The notes below the pieces were generated by a model. That model did not search any database, was not told the origin of the DNA, and was given only the letters and a program-made list of their open reading frames with translations. A stretch of 64,000 nt of DNA from Stenotrophomonas mori (lineage in GTDB: Bacteria; Pseudomonadota; Gammaproteobacteria; Xanthomonadales; Xanthomonadaceae): contig NZ_JAIKTS010000004.1 in the NCBI RefSeq assembly GCF_023556335.1, forward strand, positions 68,752 to 132,751. Direction: 5' to 3'. The position numbers and the translations under genes are program-made. How positions within the stretch are numbered: position 1 is the stretch's first letter; each line of letters opens with the position of its first letter. Shown here one piece after another: positions 55,873 through 64,000 of this stretch.

Positions 55873-57405
55873 ATGATGTCCCGCAAGACCCGCATTTTCC
55901 TGGCCGTGGCGGCGCTGGCGGCCGTGCTCGGCTACCGCGCGCTCGCGCCCGGCCCGAGCGCGGACGACGACCGCGTCGCCGGTGACACCGCCGCCCACCC
56001 ACGGGTGCTCGGCCAACTGGCCTTCCAGCCCTGCAGCCTGGTCTCGCCGGCCCGCGGCGACAGCCTGGAGGCGCAGTGCGCCACCCTGGAGGTTCCCGAG
56101 GACCGCGCCGCGCCGCAGGGCCGCCGGATCGCGCTCAACATCGCGCTGCTGTCCCCGGACAAGCCCGAAGGCGTGCAGCCCGACCCGGTGTTCTTCCTCG
56201 CCGGCGGCCCCGGCCAATCGGCGGTGGAGAGCTATCCGCAGATCGACGCGGCCTTCGCCGAGGTGCGCAAGCGCCGCAACGTGATCCTGGTCGACCAGCG
56301 CGGCACCGGCCGCTCCAACCTGCTGGCCTGCGACGGCGCCGGCGCCGGCGCCGGCGACGACGATGCCGGCATCGATGCGATGCGCGACGCGGCCGCCGCC
56401 TGCGCGGCGGCACTGTCGGCGCGGGCCGACCTGCGCCACTACACGACCACCGATGCGGTCGCCGACCTGGACGCGGTACGCGAAGCCATCGGCGCGGCGC
56501 AGGTCAACCTCGTCGGAGTCAGCTATGGCACCCGCGTGGCGCAGCAGTACGCCATGCGCCATCCGCAACGCACCCGCAGCGTGGTGCTGGATTCGGTGGT
56601 GCCCAACACCCTGCAGCTGGGCAACATCTTCGCCCGCAACCTCGACGACGCGCTGGCGCTGCAGTTCGCCCGCTGCAGCGGTACGCCCGCCTGCAGGGAA
56701 GCACTGGGCGACCCGCGCGCGGAACTGGATACCCTGCTGGACACCTTGCGCGCGCGGCCGCGGACCGTGCGCTACCGCGATGCCGGAACCGGCGAGGAGC
56801 GCGAGGGCGTGCTGCACGCCGAAACCGTCGCCGGCCTGGTGCGCATGTATGCCTACATGCCACAGGCCGCCGCCCTGCTGCCCAAGCTGATCCACGAGGC
56901 GCGCAACGGCCGCTACGACAATCTGATGGCACTCGCGCAGATGATGCAGGGGGAGATGCGCGACGCCATGGCCATGGGCATGCAGCTCTCGGTGATCTGC
57001 AGCGAGGACAGCCAGGGCATGACCGCCCGCGACGGCGACGAGCGCACCGTGCTCGGCAACCGCATGGCGCAGGGACTGGCGGCGATGTGCGCGGTCTGGC
57101 CGAAGGGCGACGTGCCCGGCGATTTCCATGCCGCGCTGTCCACGCCGGTCCCGGCGCTGGTGCTGGAAGGCGAGTTCGATCCGGTCACGCCACCGCGGTA
57201 CGGCGAGGAGGTGGTCCGGAGCCTGCCCAACGGCCGCCTGTTCGTGCTGCGTGGCCAGGGCCATGCGGTGCTCGGTGCCGGCTGCATGCCCAAGCTGTTC
57301 GCCCAGTTCGTCGACAAGGCCGATGCCGCCGCGCTGGAAGGCGCCTGCCTGCAGAAGCTCGATTACGTGCCGCCGTTCACCAGCTTCAATGGCTGGGAAC
57401 CGTGA
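55873..57405 (+). CDS. S33-type alpha/beta hydrolase with TAP-like C-terminal domain
   Basis: A 510-residue hydrolase. It begins with a hydrophobic anchor (KTRIFLAVAALAAVLGYRALA) and so is exported or membrane-tethered. The alpha/beta core has FLAGGPGQSAVESYP (oxyanion region), VDQRGTGRS, the nucleophile elbow VGVSYGTR, and the C-terminal TAP-like segment with the aspartate in EGEFDPVTPP and the histidine in GQGHAVLG. Family members are proline or tripeptidyl aminopeptidases. It is followed after 31 nt by natA-like and natB-like genes, which suggests work coupled to export. Confidence 0.9.
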   Translation: MMSRKTRIFLAVAALAAVLGYRALAPGPSADDDRVAGDTAAHPRVLGQLAFQPCSLVSPARGDSLEAQCATLEVPEDRAAPQGRRIALNIALLSPDKPEGVQPDPVFFLAGGPGQSAVESYPQIDAAFAEVRKRRNVILVDQRGTGRSNLLACDGAGAGAGDDDAGIDAMRDAAAACAAALSARADLRHYTTTDAVADLDAVREAIGAAQVNLVGVSYGTRVAQQYAMRHPQRTRSVVLDSVVPNTLQLGNIFARNLDDALALQFARCSGTPACREALGDPRAELDTLLDTLRARPRTVRYRDAGTGEEREGVLHAETVAGLVRMYAYMPQAAALLPKLIHEARNGRYDNLMALAQMMQGEMRDAMAMGMQLSVICSEDSQGMTARDGDERTVLGNRMAQGLAAMCAVWPKGDVPGDFHAALSTPVPALVLEGEFDPVTPPRYGEEVVRSLPNGRLFVLRGQGHAVLGAGCMPKLFAQFVDKADAAALEGACLQKLDYVPPFTSFNGWEP

Positions 57406-57436
57406 CCGTCCAAGCAATCCCGAGGAATCCGACTCC

Positions 57437-58188
<752 letters not shown>

Positions 58189-58192
<4 letters not shown>

Positions 58193-59382
58193 ACACGACC
58201 GGATTCGTGGCCAGCATGTTCACGGTGATGCGCAAGGAGCTGCGCGATTTCGCCCGCGACCGCCGCACCTTCCTGCTGACCCTGTTCACCGCGCCACTGC
58301 TGTACCCGCTGCTGTTCCTGGGCATCGACAAGCTCAGCAACCTCCGGGTGGAGAACCAGCTGGAGAAGGACATGGTCCTGCCGGTGGCCGGCATCGACCG
58401 TGCCCCCAACCTGGTGGCGTTCCTGGCCAGCCGCGGCATCGCCGCCCGCGAGGCGCCGGACGACGTCGAGGCCCGGATCCGTGCCCAGCGCGAGGACCTG
58501 GCCCTGGTGATCGATGCGGACTTCGCCGCCGACTGGCAGGCCGGCAAGCCGGCCAGGGTCGAGATCGTGGCCGACACCACCCGCCGCACCAGCGACGTGC
58601 AGGTGGCCCGCGTCCGCACCGCGCTCAGCGCCTACGGCCAGTCGGTGGGCGCGCTGCGGCTGCTGGCGCGCGGCGTGAACCCCGCCGTGGTCGCACCGGT
58701 GAATGTCGGCACCCGCGACCTCGCCACCGCCGAAGCCAAGCGCGGCATCTTCCTGTCCGTCATCCTGCCGATGCTGTTGATGATGTTCGCCTTCATCGGC
58801 GGCTCGCACCTGGTCATGGACACCACCGCGGGCGAGCGCGAGCGGCAATCGCTGGAACCGCTGCTGGCCACGCCCGCGCCGCGCGGCGCGCTGGTCAGCG
58901 GCAAGATGCTGGCATCGGTGGTGGTCGGCCTGACCGCCATCCTGTTGATCCTGCTCTCGTTCAAGTTCAGCGCCAGCATCGGCCGCGGCGTCTCCGGTTC
59001 GCTGGACGTCAGCTTCCTGGCAATGGGCAAGCTGCTGCTGGTGCTGTTGCCGCTGGTACTGATCGGCACGGCCCTGCTGACCTGCCTGGCGGCCGGCGCC
59101 AAGAGCATGAAGGAAGCGCAGAGCCACATCGTCTGGCTGATGATGCTGGCGATGATGCCCGGCTACGCGCTGATGGCCTACCCGCTCAAGGACACCCAGC
59201 TGTGGCAGTACGCGGTGCCGTTCCTGTCGCAGAACCAGATGCTGGTGAAGGTCACCCGCGGCGAGATGCCCGGCGGGGCGCAGTGGGGGGTCTACCTGGC
59301 CGCCTCGCTGCTGCTGGCGGTGCTGCTGTGGGCGGTGGCGGTCTGGCGCTACCGGCAGGAGCGGCTGGCGATCTCCGGGTGA
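58189..59382 (+). CDS. natB: ABC exporter permease, NatB-like
   Basis: A 397-residue membrane protein. It has one N-terminal helix (about 28-46), a large periplasmic loop (about 50-190) and a cluster of five or six C-terminal helices, the usual ABC-2 permease layout of NatB (COG1668). The PLLYPLLFLGIDKLS start and the ERERQSLEPLLATPAPRGALVSGK cytoplasmic hinge are family features. Substrate: Na+ in Bacillus NatAB, but here the hydrolase neighbour suggests peptides or lipids as alternatives. Confidence 0.88.
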
Positions 59383-59724
59383 CCACCGTGCCCTGACGGG
59401 CGGGCGTCGATCGGAGGCGGGCGTCCGCGGGGACGGACCACCGCCTCCCCGCCCTTCGGGGGCGGCCCCGCGCAGGGGCAGGACAGCCCCGTGCGCGATC
59501 TGCACTCGCCCCGGTCGCGCGTTGACCCGGCCGGCGGCCGATACCCGCCTGCGCGATGCAGCCCCACCGGCGCGGGCCGGACTCCGGCAGGCCGCCGCCG
59601 ATCCCGGTGGACGCCGGGCTGGGCGCACCGCGGCAGACGTCCGCCCGTCCGGATGGCGCGCTGTCCCCGCCGGGGAGCGCCGGCTATGATAGGAATAATT
59701 CTCATTCATTGACCGGCGTCGAGC
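59383..59724. other. Intergenic region with hairpin, -10 element and Fur-box-like site
   Basis: 342 nt after natB. It holds a small hairpin (CCGCCC, loop TTCGG, GGGCGG; 59449-59465) that may end the natB transcript. At its end it has TATGAT (59686-59691), which could be a -10, overlapping a Fur-box-like site. The rest is GC-rich with no coding sequence that I recognise. Confidence 0.55.
59688..59710. promoter_or_regulatory. Fur-box-like site 1
   Basis: The + strand holds GGAATAATTCTCATT (59692-59706). Read on the minus strand this is AATGAGAATTATTCC, a close match to the core of Fur boxes (GATAATGATAATCATTATC). It ends 15 nt before the response-regulator start, so iron-loaded Fur would repress the two-component genes. 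The same 15 bases recur at 61882-61896. Confidence 0.72.
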
Positions 59725-60450
59725 GTGCGTTCCCGAATCCTGATCGTCGACGACCACGCGGACATCCGCGACCCGCTCGCCGCCTACCTGCGCCGGTTCG
59801 AGTTCGACGTGGAAACGGTGGCCGACGGCACCGGCCTGCGCCACTGCCTGCAGCAGCACGGCTTCGACCTGATCCTGCTCGACATCATGCTGCCCGGGGA
59901 AGGCGGGCTGTCGTTGTGCCGCCACATCGCCGAGCACCACGGCACCCCGGTGATCCTGCTCACCGCGGTCACCGAACAGGCCGACCGGATCGCCGGGCTG
60001 GAAGTCGGCGCCGACGACTACGTGGCCAAGCCCTTCGATCCGCGCGAGCTGGTGGCGCGGATCCGTTCGGTGCTCCGGCGCGCGCGGCGCGAAGCGGTTC
60101 CGGCGCCGGCCGCGGCGGCCACCGAGCATGCCTTCCGCTTCGACGACTGGACCCTGAACGTGACCAGCCGCGAACTGCGCAATCCGGCCGGCGAGCCGAT
60201 TTCCCTGAGCACGACCGAATTCCACCTGCTGCGGGTGCTGGCCGAGAACCCGAACCGGGTGCTGACCCGCTCGCAGCTGCTCGACCTCACCCAGCGGGGC
60301 GAAGCCGCCACCTTCGACCGCAGCATCGATACCCAGGTCAGCCGGCTGCGGCGCAAGCTGGAGGTCGACGCCCGCAACCCGCTGATGATCAAGACCATCC
60401 GCGGCGACGGCTACCTGTTCACCGCGCGGGTCGAAGCGGGCCCGCGGTGA
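59725..60450 (+). CDS. OmpR-family response regulator
   Basis: A 241-residue regulator: receiver domain (about 1-115) with acidic pair DD, phospho-acceptor aspartate in LILLDIMLPGEGG, and VAKPFDP; and a C-terminal winged-helix DNA-binding domain (about 135-230) with TEFHLLRVLAENPNRVLTRS and IKTIRGDGYLF. The start is GTG 59725, which leaves a weak ribosome site. It overlaps the kinase gene by 4 nt (GTGA). Its expected targets are its own promoter and the importer downstream. Confidence 0.92.
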   Translation: MRSRILIVDDHADIRDPLAAYLRRFEFDVETVADGTGLRHCLQQHGFDLILLDIMLPGEGGLSLCRHIAEHHGTPVILLTAVTEQADRIAGLEVGADDYVAKPFDPRELVARIRSVLRRARREAVPAPAAAATEHAFRFDDWTLNVTSRELRNPAGEPISLSTTEFHLLRVLAENPNRVLTRSQLLDLTQRGEAATFDRSIDTQVSRLRRKLEVDARNPLMIKTIRGDGYLFTARVEAGPR

Positions 60451-61805
60451 AGGTCCGCCCCCGCAGCCTGGCCGGGCAGCTGCTGGCCCTGCTGATGCTC
60501 GCGGTCCTGCTGGCGCACGTGGTGGGCGTGGTGATGCTGTCCCGCTGGCGGTCACCGACCGAGATCCACCCGCTGTCGGCGCGGGCGATCGAGACCCATG
60601 TGGCCTCGGCCTACATCGCGGCCACCGACCTGGGCGGGCGCGCGGACCGGGTGCTGGCCGCGCTCAGCCAGCCCGACTCGCTGCTGCGGACCGTTCCCGC
60701 GGCGCCGGCCGAACCGCACCCGATGGACGCCCAGGAACAGGCGATGGCCGACCGCCTGCGGCAGCGCACCGGGCTGGCCGCGGGCCGCGTGCGCGTCCAG
60801 CTGCATGCGGCCGACGCCGCCGTCCCCCTGGCACCGCCCTCGCTGGACGCCGACCCGGCGCTGGATACCGGCCACCTCCTGGACCTCCACCTGCAGTTGC
60901 CCGATGGCCGCTGGCTGCACAGCCGGCAACGACCGCTGATGCTGCAGGCCCACTGGAAACGGGTGCTGGCGTTCTCCATCCCGGTCGGCCTGCTGCCGGT
61001 GATGCTGATCGCGGTGCTGTTCGCCCGCAGGATCATGCGCCCGCTGCACGCCCTCACCGTGGCGGCGCGGCGTTTCAGCCGTGGCGAACAGGGCGCGCCC
61101 ATCACGCCGGAAGGGCCCAGCGACATCCGCGAGCTCGCCGACTCCTTCAACGACATGCAGTACCGGCTCACCCGTTTCGTCAAGGACCGGATGCGGATGG
61201 TCGCCTCGATCGGCCACGACCTGCGCACCCCGCTGACGTCGCTGCGCATCCGCGCCGAATTCATCGACGACCCGTCGCTGCGGCAGGACATCGTGTCCAC
61301 CGTGGACGAGATGACCTCGCTGGTCGAGCAGACCCTGCAGTTCGCCAAGGACGACGCCCACCAGGAGCCGACCCGCGAGGTCGACCTCGCCGGGCTCATC
61401 GCCCAGGTGGTGGCGCACCACCGTGCGATCGGCGCCCCCGTGGACAGCCGCATCGCCGGCCCGCTGCGCTACCGCTGCCGACCGGTCCACCTCAGGCGCG
61501 CGCTGGACAACCTGGTCGGCAACGCCGCCCGCCACTGCCGGACCCGGGTGGAGGTCTCCATGGACCGTGCGGCCGGGGACATCCGCATCCGGGTCGCCGA
61601 CGACGGCCCCGGCATTCCCCCGGCACTGCTGGGCCAGGCGTTCGAACCGTTCGTGAGCCTGGATCCGGCACGCAGCCGGAAAGGCGGCGGTGGCGGGCTG
61701 GGGCTGGCGATCGCCCGTTCCAGCATCCATGCGCACGGCGGCGAGGTCACTCTCGACAACCGCGATGAGGGCGGCCTGGTGGCCACGGTACGCCTGCCGG
61801 CCTGA
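60447..61805 (+). CDS. Sensor histidine kinase, partner of the OmpR-type regulator
   Basis: A 452-residue membrane kinase starting at GTG 60447. It has helix 1 (about 9-30), a periplasmic sensor region of about 140 residues, helix 2 (about 172-192), HAMP (RRIMRPLHALTVAARRFSRG), HisKA with the phosphorylated histidine in SIGHDLRTPLTSLR and HATPase_c with NLVGNAARH, DDGPGIPP and GGGGLGLAIAR. The short periplasmic sensor with no known domain could sense metal or envelope stress. The G box GGGGG is slightly extended. Confidence 0.9.
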   Translation: MKVRPRSLAGQLLALLMLAVLLAHVVGVVMLSRWRSPTEIHPLSARAIETHVASAYIAATDLGGRADRVLAALSQPDSLLRTVPAAPAEPHPMDAQEQAMADRLRQRTGLAAGRVRVQLHAADAAVPLAPPSLDADPALDTGHLLDLHLQLPDGRWLHSRQRPLMLQAHWKRVLAFSIPVGLLPVMLIAVLFARRIMRPLHALTVAARRFSRGEQGAPITPEGPSDIRELADSFNDMQYRLTRFVKDRMRMVASIGHDLRTPLTSLRIRAEFIDDPSLRQDIVSTVDEMTSLVEQTLQFAKDDAHQEPTREVDLAGLIAQVVAHHRAIGAPVDSRIAGPLRYRCRPVHLRRALDNLVGNAARHCRTRVEVSMDRAAGDIRIRVADDGPGIPPALLGQAFEPFVSLDPARSRKGGGGGLGLAIARSSIHAHGGEVTLDNRDEGGLVATVRLPA

Positions 61806-61827
61806 CGGCCATCGGATTGTGGCGGAT

Positions 61828-61844
61828 TGCGACAATATGTCGCA
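61828..61844. promoter_or_regulatory. 17-bp palindrome upstream of the importer
   Basis: TGCGACA, spacer ATA, TGTCGCA is a perfect inverted repeat 22 nt after the kinase stop. It precedes a plausible promoter: TTGCCA (61846-61851), 18-nt spacer, TAAAGT (61870-61875). Its position just upstream of the -35 fits an activator site, and the nearby OmpR-type regulator is the obvious candidate. No second copy was found near the regulator's own start. Confidence 0.5.
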
Positions 61845-61876
61845 GTTGCCACGAAGGGACAAACTTGCGTAAAGTT

Positions 61877-61898
61877 AATTGGGAATAATTCTCATTGC
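61877..61898. promoter_or_regulatory. Fur-box-like site 2
   Basis: Contains GGAATAATTCTCATT (61882-61896), identical to the core at 59692-59706. It lies 25 nt before the binding-protein start and just downstream of the proposed -10, the usual place for Fur repression. This site also rules out ATG 61879 as the true start of the binding protein. Confidence 0.75.
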
Positions 61899-61923
61899 CA
61901 TCACCTTCCGGTATCGATTGCCC

Positions 61924-62871
61924 ATGCGCTCACTTGTCTCCTCCGTTCTCGCAGCGGCCCTTGCCTTGTCGATGGCGGGCTGCAGCGGTCCCGCGTCGCA
62001 GGACGCCGACACCCAGGCGGCCGCCGAAGCCGGCCGCACCGTCACGCATGCGCAGGGCACGACCACCGTGCAGGGCGTGCCGTCCACGGTGATCGTCACC
62101 GACTGGGCCGCGTTCGACAATCTGACCGCGCTCGGCGTGAAGGTCGCCGGCGTGCCGAACACGTTCGTGCCCGGCCACCTGGAAGACAAGGTCACCCCGG
62201 ACATGATCAAGGTCGGTTCCCTCCAGGAGCCGGACATCGAGGCGATCGCCGCCGCCACCCCGGACCTGGTGGTCATCGGCGCACGTTCGCGCAAGGCCTA
62301 CCCGACCCTGTCCAAGATCGCCCCGACGATCGACACCACCCTGGACAACACCGACGTCATCGGCGGCCTGAAGGCCAACCTCACCCTGTACGGCGACCTC
62401 TTCGACCGCCAGGACCGCGCCAAGGAGCTGATCGCCCAGCTCGACGAGAAGGTGGCCAACGCGCGCGCCGCCGCCGAGGGCAAGGGCAGCGGCCTGGTCA
62501 TCGTGACCAACGGCGGCCGGCTCGGCATCTACGGGCCGCAGTCGCGGGTCTCCTGGATGTACAGCTCGCTGGGCATCCCGTCGGTGTTCGACGAAGTCGA
62601 CGACCGCGAACACGGCGGCGATGCGATCACCTTCGAGTACCTGGTCAAGACCAATCCCGACTGGCTGTTCGTGATCGACCGCGACGCCGGCGTGGGCAAG
62701 GCCGGCGCCGCCAAGGCACTGCTGGACAACCAGCTCCTCCACCAGGCCGGTTTCTGGAAGAACGACCGTGTGGTGTACCTGGACCCGCAGGCGGCATACG
62801 TCACCATGCACGGCTTCGACGCGGTGACCCTGCTGCTGGACCAGGTCGCGACCGCCTATAACACGCATTGA
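61924..62871 (+). CDS. Siderophore/ferric-chelate ABC transporter binding lipoprotein (FatB/CeuE-like)
   Basis: A 315-residue periplasmic lipoprotein with lipobox LSMAGC. It is a helical-backbone binding protein of the iron-siderophore class: TDWAAFDNLTALGVKVAGVP near the start, DLVVIGARSRKAYPTLSKI in the hinge region, and GFDAVTLLLDQV near the end. It precedes two FecCD-type permeases, and a Fur-box-like site lies upstream, which supports iron uptake. The chelate could be a catecholate or a citrate-like compound; none can be assigned. Confidence 0.92.
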   Translation: MRSLVSSVLAAALALSMAGCSGPASQDADTQAAAEAGRTVTHAQGTTTVQGVPSTVIVTDWAAFDNLTALGVKVAGVPNTFVPGHLEDKVTPDMIKVGSLQEPDIEAIAAATPDLVVIGARSRKAYPTLSKIAPTIDTTLDNTDVIGGLKANLTLYGDLFDRQDRAKELIAQLDEKVANARAAAEGKGSGLVIVTNGGRLGIYGPQSRVSWMYSSLGIPSVFDEVDDREHGGDAITFEYLVKTNPDWLFVIDRDAGVGKAGAAKALLDNQLLHQAGFWKNDRVVYLDPQAAYVTMHGFDAVTLLLDQVATAYNTH

Positions 62872-62926
62872 GTCGACAGGGCGGGCCGCACGCCGCGGAC
62901 CGCCCTTCCTCGTCCCACCGTTCCTC

Positions 62927-63889
62927 GTGCGCTACCTGCTCATCGCTCTCCTGACGACCGCCGCGCTGGCGGTCGTCAGCGTGTTCGTCGGTGTCGCCGA
63001 CGTCTCGCTGTCCTCGTTCTTCGCCAGCGGCAGCGAGGACATCGCCAACAAGGTCATGCTGATCAGCCGCGTGCCGCGCACCCTGGCGCTGATCCTGGCC
63101 GGGTCGTCGCTGGCCATCGCCGGCATGGTCATGCAGATGATCGTGCGCAACCGGTTCGTCGAACCGTCGATGACCGGCACCACCGAATCGGCCACGCTGG
63201 GCTTCCTCGTCGCCACGCTGCTGGTGCCGGGCTGGCCGGTGATGGGCAAGATGCTGATCGCCGCCGCCTTCGCCCTGGCCGGCACCCTGCTGTTCCTGCG
63301 GATCCTGAAGTTCGTGCCGCTGCGCGACGTGGTCCTGGTCCCGCTGGTGGGGCTGATGCTCAGCGGCGTGATCGGCGCGGTCGCCACCTTCCTGGCCTAC
63401 CGGTTCAACCTGCTGGCCTCGCTGCTGGCGTGGAGCATGGGCGACTTCTCCTCGGTGCTGCGCGGCCGCTATGAGCTGCTGTGGGCGGGCCTGGCCTGCA
63501 CCATCGCCGCCTATGTCGCCGCCGACCGTTTCACCGTCGCCGGGATGGGCAAGGAGTTCAGCACCAACCTGGGCTCCAACCATGGCTATGTGATGTTCGC
63601 CGGCCTGTTGATCATCTCGCTGATCGCCGCCGTGTGCCTGGTCTCGGTCGGCACCATCCCGTTCCTCGGGCTGATCGTGCCCAACCTGGTCAGCCTCGCG
63701 ATCGGCGACAACGTCCGCCGTGCGGTGCCCTGGGTGGCGGTCACCGGCGCCGCCTTCGTGCTCGCCTGCGACATCCTCGGCCGCGTCCTGCGCCAGCCCT
63801 ACGAGATCCCGCTGAGCGTGATCGTGGGCGTGATCGGCAGCGGCGTGTTCGCCTGGCTGCTGCTGCGGCGGAGGTCCCAGGATGCTTGA
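62927..63889 (+). CDS. FecCD-type iron-chelate ABC permease 1
   Basis: A 320-residue permease with eight to ten helices. The FecCD signature is visible: TLALILAGSSLAIAGMVMQM near the start, the FVEPSMTGTTESATLGFLVA segment and the late IPFLGLIVPNLVSLAIGD loop that contacts the ATPase. It starts at GTG 62927 and its 3' end overlaps the next permease start by 8 nt. It pairs with the second permease as a heterodimer (YclN/YclO- or CeuB/CeuC-like). Confidence 0.9.
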   Translation: MRYLLIALLTTAALAVVSVFVGVADVSLSSFFASGSEDIANKVMLISRVPRTLALILAGSSLAIAGMVMQMIVRNRFVEPSMTGTTESATLGFLVATLLVPGWPVMGKMLIAAAFALAGTLLFLRILKFVPLRDVVLVPLVGLMLSGVIGAVATFLAYRFNLLASLLAWSMGDFSSVLRGRYELLWAGLACTIAAYVAADRFTVAGMGKEFSTNLGSNHGYVMFAGLLIISLIAAVCLVSVGTIPFLGLIVPNLVSLAIGDNVRRAVPWVAVTGAAFVLACDILGRVLRQPYEIPLSVIVGVIGSGVFAWLLLRRRSQDA

Positions 63890-64000
63890 GTCCACCGCCA
63901 GCAAGCGGCCGCGGATCGCGATCGCCGCCCTGGCCGCACTCGCCGTCGGCTGCATGCTCGCCTTCATGACCCTCGGGGTGAAGGGCAACTGGAGCTTCGT
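63882..64000 (+). CDS. FecCD-type iron-chelate ABC permease 2, partial
   Basis: Starts at ATG 63882, inside the end of the previous gene, and runs off the window after about 39 codons. The visible part is a basic start (KRPRIAIAALAAL) followed by a first membrane helix and GVKGNWSF, which resembles the second permease of YclO/CeuC type. The ATPase gene is expected next, outside the window. Confidence 0.8.
   Translation, partial: MLESTASKRPRIAIAALAALAVGCMLAFMTLGVKGNWSF

Noticed and set aside
61879-61923. ATG 61879 as the start of the iron-chelate binding protein
   Set aside because: It lies inside the Fur-box-like site and would add 15 residues before a normal lipoprotein signal that starts at 61924.

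Overview
The window is very GC-rich (near 70% by eye), densely packed, and looks like the chromosome of a member of the Xanthomonadaceae/Lysobacteraceae (Stenotrophomonas, Pseudoxanthomonas, Luteimonas or a close relative). Supporting signs are a YajQ-type c-di-GMP-binding protein, small xanthomonad families such as DUF1415, DUF3016, DUF3297 and DUF4031, an Oar-like TonB-dependent receptor, many secreted peptidases and esterases, and a GTAG-headed REP hairpin of the type known from Stenotrophomonas. I see no rRNA, tRNA, insertion sequence, prophage or CRISPR array.

Layout. 1-2.3 kb: pyruvate dehydrogenase E3 (cut by the window edge, with two nearly identical lipoyl domains) and E2. 2.5-8.2 kb: a uracil/hypoxanthine-type DNA glycosylase, OmpW, a YiiX-like amidase, a membrane protein and the metNIQ methionine importer. 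8.3-16.2 kb: EamA transporter, YajQ, an aryl-alcohol/aryl-aldehyde dehydrogenase pair, DUF1415, a REP element, and a coupled rsmC-rsuA-HAD operon. 16.2-22.1 kb: hybrid sensor kinase, DUF3016, and the D-amino-acid module dadA-alr facing an Lrp-type regulator. 22.2-28.7 kb: small orphan proteins, MsrB, a CPA1 Na+/H+ antiporter, and a YgiD dioxygenase facing a LysR regulator. 28.7-39.8 kb: a PAS/GGDEF/EAL signalling protein, M13 and M28 metallopeptidases and several proteins of unknown function.

39.9-43.4 kb is an ECF42-type sigma-factor locus: a sigma factor with a long C-terminal extension, two glyoxalase-fold proteins and two YCII (DGPF) proteins. One YCII domain is fused in frame to a glyoxalase-fold domain. 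A TGTCGA-N17-CGTC element lies upstream of the fusion gene and matches the ECF42 promoter pattern as I remember it. 43.4-50.2 kb: an AT-rich promoter region and an Oar-like receptor of lower GC, an NHL-propeller/M23 peptidase fusion, and a GH18 lipoprotein. 50.5-55.4 kb: an unknown anchored protein, a methyltransferase, a carboxylesterase and an AraC regulator. 55.6-59.4 kb: a four-gene run of XRE regulator, S33 hydrolase and NatAB-like ABC exporter.

59.7-64 kb: an iron locus. A two-component system and a siderophore-type ABC importer (binding protein, two permeases, the second cut by the edge) are each preceded by a Fur-box-like site sharing an identical 15-bp core. The importer also has a 17-bp palindrome upstream that could be the response regulator's operator.

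The most promising leads are the fused YCII-glyoxalase gene in the ECF42 locus, the twin Fur-box two-component/importer locus, the NHL-M23 fusion, and the hydrolase-exporter operon. None is proven to be a new system from sequence alone.
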